NCBI RefSeq assembly: GCF_003633895.1
Contig: NZ_RBID01000019.1
Span: 62,001 to 126,000, forward strand
DNA: 64,000 bases
Direction: 5' to 3'
Origin: Vogesella indigofera
GTDB taxonomy: Bacteria > Pseudomonadota > Gammaproteobacteria > Burkholderiales > Chromobacteriaceae
Shown here piece after piece: positions 37,184 to 45,860 of the stretch (positions are counted from its first letter, which is position 1; every line of letters starts with the position of its first letter). The translations under genes and the position numbers were made by a program. Below the pieces are notes generated by a model that worked only from the letters and a program-made list of their open reading frames with translations, was not told the origin of the DNA and searched no databases.

Positions 37184-37229
37184 GCCTATGCCCGTTGCGG
37201 CCAACCTTGAGGTTGGCCGCAAGCCTATG
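37182..37229. repeat. Motif inverted pair flanked by 9-bp direct repeats, between hisG and hisD
   Basis: TTGCGGCCAACC (37195-37206) and GGTTGGCCGCAA (37211-37222) form a perfect 12-bp stem with a TTGA loop. The whole is bracketed by the direct repeat AAGCCTATG (37182-37190 and 37221-37229), the second copy sharing its first two bases with the motif. This resembles a short insertion with target duplication, or slippage. Confidence 0.8.
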
Positions 37230-37240
37230 GAGCCGTAACC

Positions 37241-38542
37241 ATGCAACGCCTGTCTTCCTCCCAAGCCGATTTCGACGCCCGCCTCAAAGCGCTGCTGGCC
37301 TTTGAAACCGCACAGGATCCGGCGGTCGACGCCGCCGTGGCCGCCATCTGTGACGACGTCAAGGCACGCGGCGACGCGGCGGTAGTGGAATACACCAACC
37401 GTTTCGACCGCATGAGCGTGGCCGACATGGCGGCGCTGACGCTGAGCCGCGAGCAGCTGCAGGCCGCGCACGGCCGCCTGCCGGCGCACGTGCGCACCGC
37501 GCTGGAAGCCGCCGCCGAGCGCGTGCGCCGCTACCACGAAAAGCAGCTGGCGCACTCGTGGAGCTACGAAGACGAAGACGGCACCCTGCTGGGCCAGCAG
37601 GTGACGCCGCTGGACCGCGTCGGCATCTACGTGCCCGGCGGCAAGGCCGCCTATCCCAGCTCGGTGCTGATGAACGCGCTGCCGGCCAAGGTCGCCGGCG
37701 TCGGCGAGATCATCATGGTGGTGCCGACCCCGGACGGCGAACAGAACGACCTGGTGCTGGCTGCTGCCTACATCGCCGGTGTCGACAAGGTATTCACCTG
37801 TGGCGGCGCGCAGGCCGTCGCCGCGCTGGCCTACGGCACCGAAAGCGTGCCGCAGGTGGACAAGATCACTGGCCCCGGTAATGCCTACGTCGCCGCCGCC
37901 AAGCGCCGCGTGTTCGGCGTGGTCGGCATCGACATGGTGGCTGGCCCGTCCGAGATCCTGGTGATCTGTGACGGCGACACCGATCCGGACTGGATCGCGA
38001 TGGACCTGTTCAGCCAGGCCGAGCACGACGAGATCGCGCAGGCCATCCTGCTGTCCCCGTCGGCGGACTTCATCGCCCGCGTCGAGGCCAGCATAGCGAA
38101 GCTGCTGCCGGCGATGCCGCGCCGCGCCATCATCGAGGCCAGCCTCGGCAACCGCGGCGCGCTGATCCAGGTGCGCGACCTGGACGAAGCCTGCGCCATC
38201 TCCAACTACATCGCGCCGGAGCATCTGGAGCTGTCGGTGGCCCAGCCGGAAGCGTGGCTGGACAAGCTGCGCCACGCCGGTGCCATCTTCATGGGCCGCT
38301 TCACCTCGGAAAGTCTGGGCGACTACTGCGCCGGGCCCAACCACGTGCTGCCGACCAGCCGCACCGCGCGTTTTGCCAGCCCGCTGGGGGTGTACGACTT
38401 CCAGAAGCGCAGCAGCCTGATCCGCGTGTCGCACGCCGGCGCGCAGAAGCTGGGCAAGATCGCCAGCATCCTGGCGCACGGCGAGGGGCTGACCGCCCAC
38501 GCCCGCGCCGCAGAGCTGCGACTGGACCCGGCCGCCGACTGA
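37241..38542 (+). CDS. hisD: Histidinol dehydrogenase
   Basis: The 433-residue zinc enzyme oxidises L-histidinol to histidine in two NAD-dependent steps. Signature segments are [47 protein letters not shown], the Gln/His zinc ligands in FSQAEHDE, and the C-terminal [21 protein letters not shown]. Length matches E. coli (434). A terminator-like hairpin follows. Confidence 0.96.
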   Translation: MQRLSSSQADFDARLKALLAFETAQDPAVDAAVAAICDDVKARGDAAVVEYTNRFDRMSVADMAALTLSREQLQAAHGRLPAHVRTALEAAAERVRRYHEKQLAHSWSYEDEDGTLLGQQVTPLDRVGIYVPGGKAAYPSSVLMNALPAKVAGVGEIIMVVPTPDGEQNDLVLAAAYIAGVDKVFTCGGAQAVAALAYGTESVPQVDKITGPGNAYVAAAKRRVFGVVGIDMVAGPSEILVICDGDTDPDWIAMDLFSQAEHDEIAQAILLSPSADFIARVEASIAKLLPAMPRRAIIEASLGNRGALIQVRDLDEACAISNYIAPEHLELSVAQPEAWLDKLRHAGAIFMGRFTSESLGDYCAGPNHVLPTSRTARFASPLGVYDFQKRSSLIRVSHAGAQKLGKIASILAHGEGLTAHARAAELRLDPAAD

Positions 38543-38570
38543 GTGCGCGGCGACCCAACCCCGTCTTGTC

Positions 38571-38594
38571 ATGGCCAGCACTGCTGGCCATTTT
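38571..38594 (+). terminator. Terminator-like hairpin after hisD
   Basis: The stem ATGGCCAG / CTGGCCAT with loop CACTG is followed by TTTT. It suggests the his cluster is split into two transcripts, hisG-hisD and hisC onward. Confidence 0.7.
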
Positions 38595-38748
38595 CATGTC
38601 ATGGCGCGGCGGTGCCACGCTGCTGCGCTGCCGCAGAAAAGCCGCTGCGGAGCTAGGCGCCCCCTGCCAAAACAGGTAGGATGAAAGTCTTGTGAATTGA
38701 TTGTGTCGGGCTTTGCCGGCAGTTCCATCCGGCGCCGCCGGTAACGAA

Positions 38749-39825
38749 ATGTCGAATAAAATGTCTATACAGAAGCTGTTCCGCCCCGACGTGCTGGCCA
38801 TGCAGGCCTACCACGTTGCCGATGCCGCCGGCTTTATCAAGCTGGACGCCATGGAAAACCCGTACCGCCTGCCAGAGCCGCTGCGCAGCGAACTGGGACA
38901 GACCTTGGCCGATGTCGCCCTCAACCGTTACCCCGATCCACACGGCGATGGCCTGAAGGAGCAGCTCAAGGCTGCCTTTGCCATCCCCGCCGCCGCCGAT
39001 GTCATCCTCGGCAACGGCTCCGACGAAATCATCACCCTGATCACCCAGGCACTGGCCGCCCCCGACATCGTGGTGATGGCGCTGGAGCCGTCGTTCGTGA
39101 TGTACAAGCTCAACGCGCAGTTCTCGCGCGTGCGCTACGTTGGGGTGCCGCTGGCCGCCGATTTCAGTCTCGACCTGCCGGCCACGCTGGCCGCCATCGC
39201 CAGCCAGCAGCCGGCGGTGGTGTTCGTGTCCTACCCCAACAACCCGACCGGGCCGCGCTTTACCCGTGCCGAGGTGCAGGCGATTCTCGATGCCGCACCG
39301 GGGCTGGTGGTGGTCGACGAGGCCTACCAGGCGTTTGCCGACGACAGCTTCATGGATCTGGCCGGCAGCCACGAGCGACTGATCGTGATGCGCACGCTGT
39401 CCAAGCTCGGCCTCGCCGGCTTGCGTCTGGGCTATGCCGCCGGGCACCCGCAGGTGATGGCGCAGCTGGACAAGATGCGCCCGCCGTACAATATCAACGT
39501 GCTGACCCAGGCCGCCGCCAAGTTCGCGCTGCGCCATATCGAGGTATTCGACGCGCAGGCGGCGGAATTGCGTCGCGAACGCGAAAGGTTGGCCGCAGCC
39601 CTGAGCGCGCTGCCGCAGCTGAAGGTGTTCCCGTCGGAGGCCAACTTCCTCACCGTGCGCGTGCCGGATGCGCCGGCGCTGTTTGCCGCGCTGAAAGAGG
39701 CGCGCATCCTGGTGAAAAACCTGCACGGCTACCATCCGCTGCTGGCCAACTGCCTGCGCCTGACCGTCGGCAGCCCGGACGAAAACACCGCGGTTCTGGC
39801 CGCGATCACCACCTACTTTGCCTGA
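38749..39825 (+). CDS. hisC: Histidinol-phosphate aminotransferase
   Basis: This 358-residue class I/II PLP enzyme converts imidazole-acetol phosphate to histidinol phosphate. It shows LDAMENPYRLPEPLR, NGSDEIITL, YPNNPTGPRF, DEAYQAF and the PLP lysine in TLSKLGLAGLRLGY. Two nearby ATGs (38749, 38761) are possible; ribosome-binding sites are weak for both. It starts a second his block 206 bp after hisD. A motif copy encodes ERLAAA. Confidence 0.93.
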   Translation: MSNKMSIQKLFRPDVLAMQAYHVADAAGFIKLDAMENPYRLPEPLRSELGQTLADVALNRYPDPHGDGLKEQLKAAFAIPAAADVILGNGSDEIITLITQALAAPDIVVMALEPSFVMYKLNAQFSRVRYVGVPLAADFSLDLPATLAAIASQQPAVVFVSYPNNPTGPRFTRAEVQAILDAAPGLVVVDEAYQAFADDSFMDLAGSHERLIVMRTLSKLGLAGLRLGYAAGHPQVMAQLDKMRPPYNINVLTQAAAKFALRHIEVFDAQAAELRRERERLAAALSALPQLKVFPSEANFLTVRVPDAPALFAALKEARILVKNLHGYHPLLANCLRLTVGSPDENTAVLAAITTYFA

Positions 39826-39831
39826 GCCACC

Positions 39832-40425
39832 ATGCGCACCGCTACCGTTACCCGCAATACCCTGGAAACCCAGATCACCGCCACCGTCAATCTCGACGGC
39901 AGCGGCGTCGGCCGCTTTGATACCGGCGTGCCGTTTCTCGATCACATGATGGACCAGATCGCCCGCCACGGCCTGATCGACCTCGACATCACCGCGCGCG
40001 GCGACCTGCACATCGACGCCCACCACACCGTCGAAGACATCGGCATCACCCTGGGCCAGGCCTTTGCCAAGGCCATCGGCGACAAGAAGGGCATCCGCCG
40101 CTACGGCCACGCCTACGTGCCGCTGGACGAGGCACTGAGCCGTGTGGTGATCGACCTGTCCGGCCGCCCCGGGCTGCAGTACCACATCCCGTTTACCCGT
40201 GCCGCCATCGGCGGTTTCGACGTCGACCTGTTCAGCGAATTCTTCCACGGCTTCGTCAACCACAGCATGGTGACGCTGCACATCGACAACCTGCGCGGCG
40301 TCAACAGCCACCACCAGGCGGAGACGGTGTTCAAGGCCTTCGGCCGCGCGCTGCGCATGGCGGTGGAGTTCGACGAGCGCATGGCCGGCATCACGCCGTC
40401 GACCAAGGGGACCCTGACCGCATGA
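39832..40425 (+). CDS. hisB: Imidazoleglycerol-phosphate dehydratase
   Basis: This 197-residue monofunctional dehydratase (no phosphatase domain) carries the metal-binding motifs [24 protein letters not shown] and the repeated later pair [12 protein letters not shown] with [12 protein letters not shown]. It is coupled to hisH through an ATGA overlap. Confidence 0.96.
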   Translation: MRTATVTRNTLETQITATVNLDGSGVGRFDTGVPFLDHMMDQIARHGLIDLDITARGDLHIDAHHTVEDIGITLGQAFAKAIGDKKGIRRYGHAYVPLDEALSRVVIDLSGRPGLQYHIPFTRAAIGGFDVDLFSEFFHGFVNHSMVTLHIDNLRGVNSHHQAETVFKAFGRALRMAVEFDERMAGITPSTKGTLTA

Positions 40426-41063
40426 AGGTAGCCGTCATCGATTACGGCATGGGCAATCTGCACTCGGTGCTGAAGTCCGTGCAGAGCGTCAACGACATCG
40501 GCGCCGACATCTTCCTGACCTCCGATCCGGAGCGGGTGGTGACGGCGGACAAGGTGGTGTTTCCCGGCCAGGGCGCGATGCCGGACTGCATGCGCGAACT
40601 GAACGCGCACGGCCTGGCCGAGGCGGTGCGCGAAACCACGCAGACCAAGCCGTTCTTCGGCATCTGCGTCGGCGCCCAGCTGCTGTTCGAGCGCAGCGAG
40701 GAGGGCAACACCCCCGGCCTCGGCATCTTCAAGGGCGAGGTCAAGCGCTTTGCGGCCAACCTGCGCGACGCGCACGGCGAGCGCCTGAAAGTGCCGCACA
40801 TGGGCTGGAACCGCGTGTTCCAGACCGTGGCACACCCGCTGTTTGCCGGCATCGAAGACGGCGAGCGTTTCTATTTTGTGCACAGTTACCACTTCGCACC
40901 GCAGGACCCGCAGCTGACGCTGGCACAAAGCGAGTACCCCGACCGGTTTTCCTGTATCGTCGGACGTGGCAATATCTTTGCCACCCAATTTCACACCGAA
41001 AAGAGCCATCGCGCCGGACTTCAGATGATGAAGAACTTCCTGGCCTGGGATGGCACTGTTTAA
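40422..41063 (+). CDS. hisH: Imidazole glycerol phosphate synthase, glutaminase subunit
   Basis: The 213-residue class I amidotransferase feeds ammonia to HisF. The nucleophile Cys is in [13 protein letters not shown] and the His-Glu of the triad in [11 protein letters not shown]. Its start overlaps the hisB stop. The motif copy at 40751-40761 encodes RFAANLRD. Confidence 0.96.
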   Translation: MKVAVIDYGMGNLHSVLKSVQSVNDIGADIFLTSDPERVVTADKVVFPGQGAMPDCMRELNAHGLAEAVRETTQTKPFFGICVGAQLLFERSEEGNTPGLGIFKGEVKRFAANLRDAHGERLKVPHMGWNRVFQTVAHPLFAGIEDGERFYFVHSYHFAPQDPQLTLAQSEYPDRFSCIVGRGNIFATQFHTEKSHRAGLQMMKNFLAWDGTV

Positions 41064-41087
41064 CTTACCGAAGATTCTGTTCGCACC

Positions 41088-41831
41088 ATGCTGCTGATAC
41101 CTGCTATCGACCTCAAGGATGGTCAATGCGTACGCCTGAAACAGGGCGTGATGGACGACGCCACCGTTTTTTCCGACGACCCGGTCAAGGTCGCGCTGCA
41201 CTGGCGTGACCAGGGCGCCCGCCGCCTGCACCTGGTGGATCTGAACGGCGCCTTTGCCGGCAAGCCGAAGAACCTGTCGGTGATCCGCGACATTCTCGGC
41301 GCGGTCGGCGACGACATGCCGGTACAGCTCGGCGGCGGCATTCGCGACCTGGATACCATCGAGAAGTACTTCGATCTGGGCCTGAAATACGTGATCATCG
41401 GCACCGCCGCGGTGAAGAACCCGGGCTTCCTGCACGACGCCTGCGACGCCTTCCCCGGCCAGGTGATCGTCGGTCTTGACGCCAAGGACGGCATGGTCGC
41501 CATCGACGGCTGGGCCAAGGTCACCACCCACAACGTGATCGACCTCGCCAAGCGCTTCGAAGACTACGGCGTGAACTCGGTGATCTACACCGATATCGGC
41601 CGCGACGGCATGATGAACGGCGTCAACATCGACGCCACCGTCAAGCTGGCGCAGGCACTGACCGTTCCGGTGATCGCCTCCGGCGGCCTGACCAATCTCG
41701 ACGACGTGCGCAATCTGTGTGCGGTGGAGAGCGAAGGCATCGAGGGCGCCATTACCGGCCGCGCCATCTACGAAGGCAGCATTGATTTTGCCGCCGCGCA
41801 GGATCTGGCCGACGAACTGTCCGAAGCCTGA
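41088..41831 (+). CDS. hisA: Phosphoribosylformimino-5-aminoimidazole carboxamide ribotide isomerase
   Basis: This 247-residue TIM barrel begins [19 protein letters not shown], with the N-terminal catalytic Asp, and has [13 protein letters not shown] and the C-terminal half catalytic region [14 protein letters not shown]. It catalyses the Amadori rearrangement giving PRFAR, the HisF substrate. Confidence 0.96.
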   Translation: MLLIPAIDLKDGQCVRLKQGVMDDATVFSDDPVKVALHWRDQGARRLHLVDLNGAFAGKPKNLSVIRDILGAVGDDMPVQLGGGIRDLDTIEKYFDLGLKYVIIGTAAVKNPGFLHDACDAFPGQVIVGLDAKDGMVAIDGWAKVTTHNVIDLAKRFEDYGVNSVIYTDIGRDGMMNGVNIDATVKLAQALTVPVIASGGLTNLDDVRNLCAVESEGIEGAITGRAIYEGSIDFAAAQDLADELSEA

Positions 41832-41851
41832 GGCAGTTTGCAATCACCTCC

Positions 41852-41883
41852 AAGGTTGGCCGCAAGCGCTTGCGGCCAACCTT
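41852..41883. repeat. Full-length palindromic pair of the motif between hisA and hisF
   Basis: AAGGTTGGCCGCAA (41852-41865) and its exact reverse complement (41870-41883) flank GCGC, forming a perfect 32-bp palindrome. It is the longest paired copy in the window and defines the extended 14-bp motif. It lies inside the his operon, 14 bp before hisF, so full termination there would be costly; it may only attenuate. Confidence 0.88.
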
Positions 41884-41897
41884 CAGTACAGAACACC

Positions 41898-42665
41898 ATG
41901 TCTCTAGCCAAACGCATTATCCCCTGCCTGGACGTGACTGCCGGTCGCGTGGTCAAGGGTATCAATTTTGTCGGCCTGCGTGACGCCGGCGACCCGGTCG
42001 AAATCGCCAAGCGCTATAACGAGCAGGGCGCCGACGAGCTGACCTTCCTCGACATTACCGCCAGTTCCGATGACCGCGACCTGATCCTGCACGTGATCGA
42101 GTCGGTGGCGGAACAGGTGTTCATCCCGCTGACGGTGGGTGGCGGCGTGCGCCAGGTGGCCGATATCCGCCGCCTGCTCAATGCCGGTGCCGACAAGGTC
42201 AGCATCAACACCGCGGCGATCACCAATCCCGACCTGGTGCGCGAGGCCGCCGACAAGTTCGGCAGCCAGTGCATCGTGGTGGCGGTCGACGCCAAGGCGG
42301 TGTCGCCGGCCAACGACCGCTGGGAGATCTTCACCCACGGCGGGCGCAAGGCCACCGGGCTGGATGCGGTGGAGTGGGCGGTCAAGATGGCGGAATACGG
42401 CGCCGGCGAGATCCTGCTGACCAGCATGGACCGTGACGGCACCAAGATCGGCTTCAACCTGCCGCTGACGCGGGCGGTGTCGGACGCGGTACCGGTGCCG
42501 GTGATCGCCTCCGGCGGCGTCGGCAACCTGCAGCATCTGGTGGAAGGCGTGACGCTGGGCAAGGCCGACGCGGTGCTGGCCGCCAGCATCTTCCATTTCG
42601 GCGAGTACACCGTGCGCCAGGCGAAAGAAGCGATGCGCGCCGCCGGCATCGAAGTACGTTTGTAA
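41898..42665 (+). CDS. hisF: Imidazole glycerol phosphate synthase, cyclase subunit
   Basis: The 255-residue TIM barrel uses ammonia from HisH to form the imidazole ring. It begins [19 protein letters not shown] (catalytic Asp) and has [13 protein letters not shown], the second Asp in [14 protein letters not shown], and [13 protein letters not shown] 41898 is used; the longer frame upstream is encoded by the palindrome. The hisF stop overlaps a motif copy. Confidence 0.96.
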   Translation: MSLAKRIIPCLDVTAGRVVKGINFVGLRDAGDPVEIAKRYNEQGADELTFLDITASSDDRDLILHVIESVAEQVFIPLTVGGGVRQVADIRRLLNAGADKVSINTAAITNPDLVREAADKFGSQCIVVAVDAKAVSPANDRWEIFTHGGRKATGLDAVEWAVKMAEYGAGEILLTSMDRDGTKIGFNLPLTRAVSDAVPVPVIASGGVGNLQHLVEGVTLGKADAVLAASIFHFGEYTVRQAKEAMRAAGIEVRL

Positions 42666-42677
42666 AGGTTGGCCGCA

Positions 42678-43079
42678 ATGACTGCTCCGAACTGGCTGGA
42701 TGAAGTGAAGTGGGACGACAAGGGGCTGGTGGTCGCCATCGCCCAGGATGCCAACACGGGCCGCGTGCTGATGGTCGCCTACATGAACCGTGAGTCGCTG
42801 CAACTGACTGCAGAAACCGGCATCGCCCACTACTGGACGCGCTCGCGCCAGAAACTGTGGAAAAAGGGCGAGGAATCCGGCCACCTGCAAACGGTGAAGG
42901 AACTGCGCCTCGACTGCGATGGCGACGTGATCACCATGCAGATCGAACAGGCCGGCGGCATCGCCTGCCACACCGGTCGCGAAAGCTGCTTCTACCGCGT
43001 GCTGCGCGACGGCGAGTGGCAGGTCACCGACGCGGTGCTCAAGGATCCGCACGCCATCTACGGTGTGCATCAGCACTGA
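42678..43079 (+). CDS. hisI: Phosphoribosyl-AMP cyclohydrolase
   Basis: This 133-residue monofunctional enzyme opens the adenine ring of PR-AMP. The zinc ligands are in [14 protein letters not shown] and the cysteines of [18 protein letters not shown] 42678 was chosen over the in-frame TTG at 42669. The motif copy 42664-42678 fills the whole gap after hisF, and its AAAGG is 9 bp before the ATG, so the motif probably supplies the ribosome-binding site. Confidence 0.93.
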   Translation: MTAPNWLDEVKWDDKGLVVAIAQDANTGRVLMVAYMNRESLQLTAETGIAHYWTRSRQKLWKKGEESGHLQTVKELRLDCDGDVITMQIEQAGGIACHTGRESCFYRVLRDGEWQVTDAVLKDPHAIYGVHQH

Positions 43080-43173
43080 GCCGCAGGGCAAGGGTTGCCC
43101 CTGCTACGCCTTGTTATCGAATTGTCACAGAATCGACATATACTGGCCGCGCTGACGGTTTGAAAGGATGCAC

Positions 43174-43503
43174 ATGATTGCCGCTGACGTATTACAGCAC
43201 ATTGGTGACACGCTGGAAGCCCGCAAGGAATCCAGCCCCAGCTCGTCCTACGTGGCTTCGCTGTTCCACAAGGGCGAGGATGCGATCCTGAAGAAAGTGG
43301 CGGAAGAGGCGGCCGAGGTGCTGATGGCGTCCAAGGACAAGGACCGCCTGCATCTGGTGCGCGAAGTGGCCGACCTGTGGTTCCACACCATGGTGCTGCT
43401 GGCGCATCACGGCCTGCGCCCGGAAGACGTGCTGGTGGAGCTGAAGCGCCGCGAGGGCATCTCCGGCCTCGACGAAAAAGCCGCACGCAACCCGCAGCCC
43501 TGA
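43174..43503 (+). CDS. hisE: Phosphoribosyl-ATP pyrophosphatase
   Basis: The 109-residue MazG-like enzyme cleaves pyrophosphate from PR-ATP. It has [30 protein letters not shown] with the metal-binding EE-x2-E pattern and [13 protein letters not shown] 43174 was preferred to 43168 because AAGG lies 7 bp upstream of it. It is separate from hisI, unlike enteric HisIE. Confidence 0.93.
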   Translation: MIAADVLQHIGDTLEARKESSPSSSYVASLFHKGEDAILKKVAEEAAEVLMASKDKDRLHLVREVADLWFHTMVLLAHHGLRPEDVLVELKRREGISGLDEKAARNPQP

Positions 43504-43519
43504 GGCGGAGAGAGTAGAC

Positions 43520-43840
43520 ATGAGCGATTGTATTTTCTGTAAGATTGCGGCCGGCGACATCCCGGCCAACAAGGTATACGAAGACGACGACGTGGTGGCC
43601 TTCCACGACATCAAGCCGGCCGGTGATGTGCACTTCCTGCTGGTGCCGAAACGGCACGTCGAATCGCTGGCGCACTGCAGCGCCGACGACGCGGCGATGC
43701 TGGCCAAGCTGATGCTGCTGGTGCCGAAGCTGGCCGCAGAACAGGGGCTGGCGGGCGGCTTCAAGACCGCGATCAACACCGGGCGCGGTGGCGGCCAGGA
43801 AGTGTTCCACCTGCACGTACACGTCTACGGCAACAAATAA
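43520..43840 (+). CDS. hinT: HIT-family purine nucleoside phosphoramidase
   Basis: This 106-residue HIT protein hydrolyses adenosine phosphoramidates. The histidine triad HLHVHV is near the C-terminus, and the zinc-type N-terminus DCIFCKIAAGDIPA is present. It lies between hisE and tatA, a conserved betaproteobacterial neighbourhood, with GGAGAG upstream. Confidence 0.94.
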   Translation: MSDCIFCKIAAGDIPANKVYEDDDVVAFHDIKPAGDVHFLLVPKRHVESLAHCSADDAAMLAKLMLLVPKLAAEQGLAGGFKTAINTGRGGGQEVFHLHVHVYGNK

Positions 43841-44083
<243 letters not shown>

Positions 44084-44088
44084 GCAGC

Positions 44089-44574
44089 GTGTTTGATATC
44101 AGCTTCGGCGAACTCCTGATTGTCGGCGTGGTGGCCCTGATCGTGCTGGGGCCGGAACGGCTGCCGACCGTCGCCCGTACCATCGGTGCGCTGGTTGGCC
44201 GCGCGCAGCGCTTTGTCGCCAGCGTCAAGGCCGACATCCATCAGCACAGCCAGATGGCCGGTTTTGACGACCTGAAGCAGGACGTGCAGCAGGCAGCCGA
44301 CGCCTTCCGCAGCCAGATCGAGAGCGAGGTCGCCGGCGTGCGCGAGCTGTCGCAGCAGATCGGGCAGACGGCGCAGGCGGTGGAGCAGGAGGCCGGCCAG
44401 CTGCTGGACGAGGCGGCACGGCAGATCGCCCCGCCGGCCGAGCCTGGCGACGACAGCCCCGCCGCGACCGCCGCGTCGCCGGCCGCGGTGGCGGACGATA
44501 ACCAGCTGGATCTTTTCAATACTGCGCTGCCTGCGGCGCAGCCTGACAACCCTGTGGTCAAAGTGCGCGAATGA
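44089..44574 (+). CDS. tatB: Sec-independent translocase subunit TatB
   Basis: The 161-residue subunit starts FDISFGELLIVGVVALIVLGPERLP, a TatB hallmark, and continues with a long amphipathic and coiled-coil-like helix and an Ala/Pro-rich tail. With TatC it binds twin-arginine signal peptides. GTG start; stop overlaps tatC (ATGA). Confidence 0.94.
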   Translation: MFDISFGELLIVGVVALIVLGPERLPTVARTIGALVGRAQRFVASVKADIHQHSQMAGFDDLKQDVQQAADAFRSQIESEVAGVRELSQQIGQTAQAVEQEAGQLLDEAARQIAPPAEPGDDSPAATAASPAAVADDNQLDLFNTALPAAQPDNPVVKVRE

Positions 44575-45302
44575 GCGATCAACAACCTTTGCTCGCGCAC
44601 CTGATCGAGCTGCGCAGCCGTGTGGTGCGCATTACGCTAGGCATCGTGGTGTGCTTCCTGGCGCTGTTCCACTGGTCCGGCGACATCTACCACCTGCTGG
44701 CCAAACCGATGCTGGACGTGCTGCCGGCCGGCACCAACATGATTGCCACCGACGTGACCGCGCCGTTCTTCGTGCCGGTCAAGGTCACCATGCTGGTCGC
44801 CTTCCTGCTGTCGCTGCCCAATACCATGTACCAGATCTGGGCCTTTGTCGCGCCCGGGCTGTACAACCACGAGAAGCGGCTGGTGCTGCCGCTGGTGATC
44901 TCCAGCGTGCTGCTGTTCTTTGTCGGCATGGCCTTTGCCTACTTTGCGGTATTCCCGGTGGTGTTCGGCTTCATGAGCGCGGTGACGCCGGAAGGGGTGT
45001 CGATGATGACCGACATCGACAAATACCTGTCCTTCGTGCTCGGCATGTTTGTCGCCTTCGGCGTCACCTTCGAGGTGCCGATCGTGGTGATCGTGCTGCA
45101 TCGCATGGGTGTGGTCAGCCTGGCGCAGCTGCGCGAAGGCCGCCCCTACGTCATTGTCGGCGCCTTCGTCATCGCCGCGGTGGTGACGCCGCCGGACGTG
45201 CTGTCGCAGATCATGATGGCGGTGCCGCTGTGGCTGCTGTACGAAGCCGGCATCCTGATGGCGCTACTGACCGGTCGCCAGACGGAGGTGAGCCATGACT
45301 AA
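44571..45302 (+). CDS. tatC: Sec-independent translocase subunit TatC
   Basis: This 243-residue, six-helix protein binds the twin-arginine signal. It begins PLLAHLIELRSRVVRI and has APFFVPVKVTMLVAFLLSLPNTMYQIWAFVAPGLYNHEKR. It completes tatABC. Confidence 0.96.
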   Translation: MSDQQPLLAHLIELRSRVVRITLGIVVCFLALFHWSGDIYHLLAKPMLDVLPAGTNMIATDVTAPFFVPVKVTMLVAFLLSLPNTMYQIWAFVAPGLYNHEKRLVLPLVISSVLLFFVGMAFAYFAVFPVVFGFMSAVTPEGVSMMTDIDKYLSFVLGMFVAFGVTFEVPIVVIVLHRMGVVSLAQLREGRPYVIVGAFVIAAVVTPPDVLSQIMMAVPLWLLYEAGILMALLTGRQTEVSHD

Positions 45303-45645
45303 TGCCCGCCTGTTCCACTGGGGCGCGGTTTGCAGCCTGATCGCGCTGATCATGCTCAGCCTGGCGTGGGAGCTGGTGCTGGCACCGTTGCGTCCCGGCG
45401 GCTCCTTCCTGGTGCTGAAGGCGGTGCTGCTGTTGCTGCCACTGATGGGGGTGCTGCGCCAGCGGGTCTACACCTACCAGTGGTCCAGCATGTTCATCCT
45501 CGCCTTCTTTGCCGAAGGCGTGATGCGCGCCTGGTCCGACAGCGGGCTGTCGCAAACCCTGGCGCTGGTCGAGGTACTGCTGACGGTGTGCTATTTCGCC
45601 AGTGTCGTGCTTTTTGTCAGGGCCATCCGTTTACAGCAGCCCTGA
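45295..45645 (+). CDS. DUF2069 membrane protein
   Basis: A 116-residue protein with three to four hydrophobic segments matches the DUF2069 pattern (WGAVCSLIALIMLSLAWEL; AFFAEGVMRAWSD). Such proteins are widespread in gamma- and betaproteobacteria without a known function. It overlaps tatC by 8 bp and ends the operon at a strong terminator. Confidence 0.82.
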   Translation: MTNARLFHWGAVCSLIALIMLSLAWELVLAPLRPGGSFLVLKAVLLLLPLMGVLRQRVYTYQWSSMFILAFFAEGVMRAWSDSGLSQTLALVEVLLTVCYFASVVLFVRAIRLQQP

Positions 45646-45663
45646 ACCGGGTTTTGTGCAGCA

Positions 45664-45692
45664 AAAAGCCAGCTTCCTGTAAGCTGGCTTTT
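45664..45692 (+). terminator. Rho-independent terminator ending the his-tat operon
   Basis: The stem AAAAGCCAGCTT / AAGCTGGCTTTT with loop CCTGT gives a T-tract and could work in both directions. Confidence 0.93.
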
Positions 45693-45734
45693 GTTATTGG
45701 CGCCGCGTACGGCGTTCAATTGAAATCATTTGTT

Positions 45735-45740
45735 TATAAT
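45735..45740 (+). promoter_or_regulatory. Candidate -10 box for the secretion operon
   Basis: A perfect TATAAT sits in an AT-rich island of 60 bp, 120 bp before the secretion ATPase gene. No good -35 box is at 17 bp, so an activator may be needed. Confidence 0.4.
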
Positions 45741-45860
45741 CAATCAAAAGATATTTGCAAGTTGGCCATGCCGTGCTAATAATGATGCCGGTTGCCAATG
45801 CCGGCCGCAGCTTTCGTTGCCCACGAAGACCCAAAGGCGATGCCTTGACAAAGACCGCAT

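Noticed and set aside
37182-37229. Insertion sequence between hisG and hisD
   Set aside because: The flanked unit is under 50 bp, has no coding capacity and no transposase is in the window; only a footprint-like pattern can be claimed.
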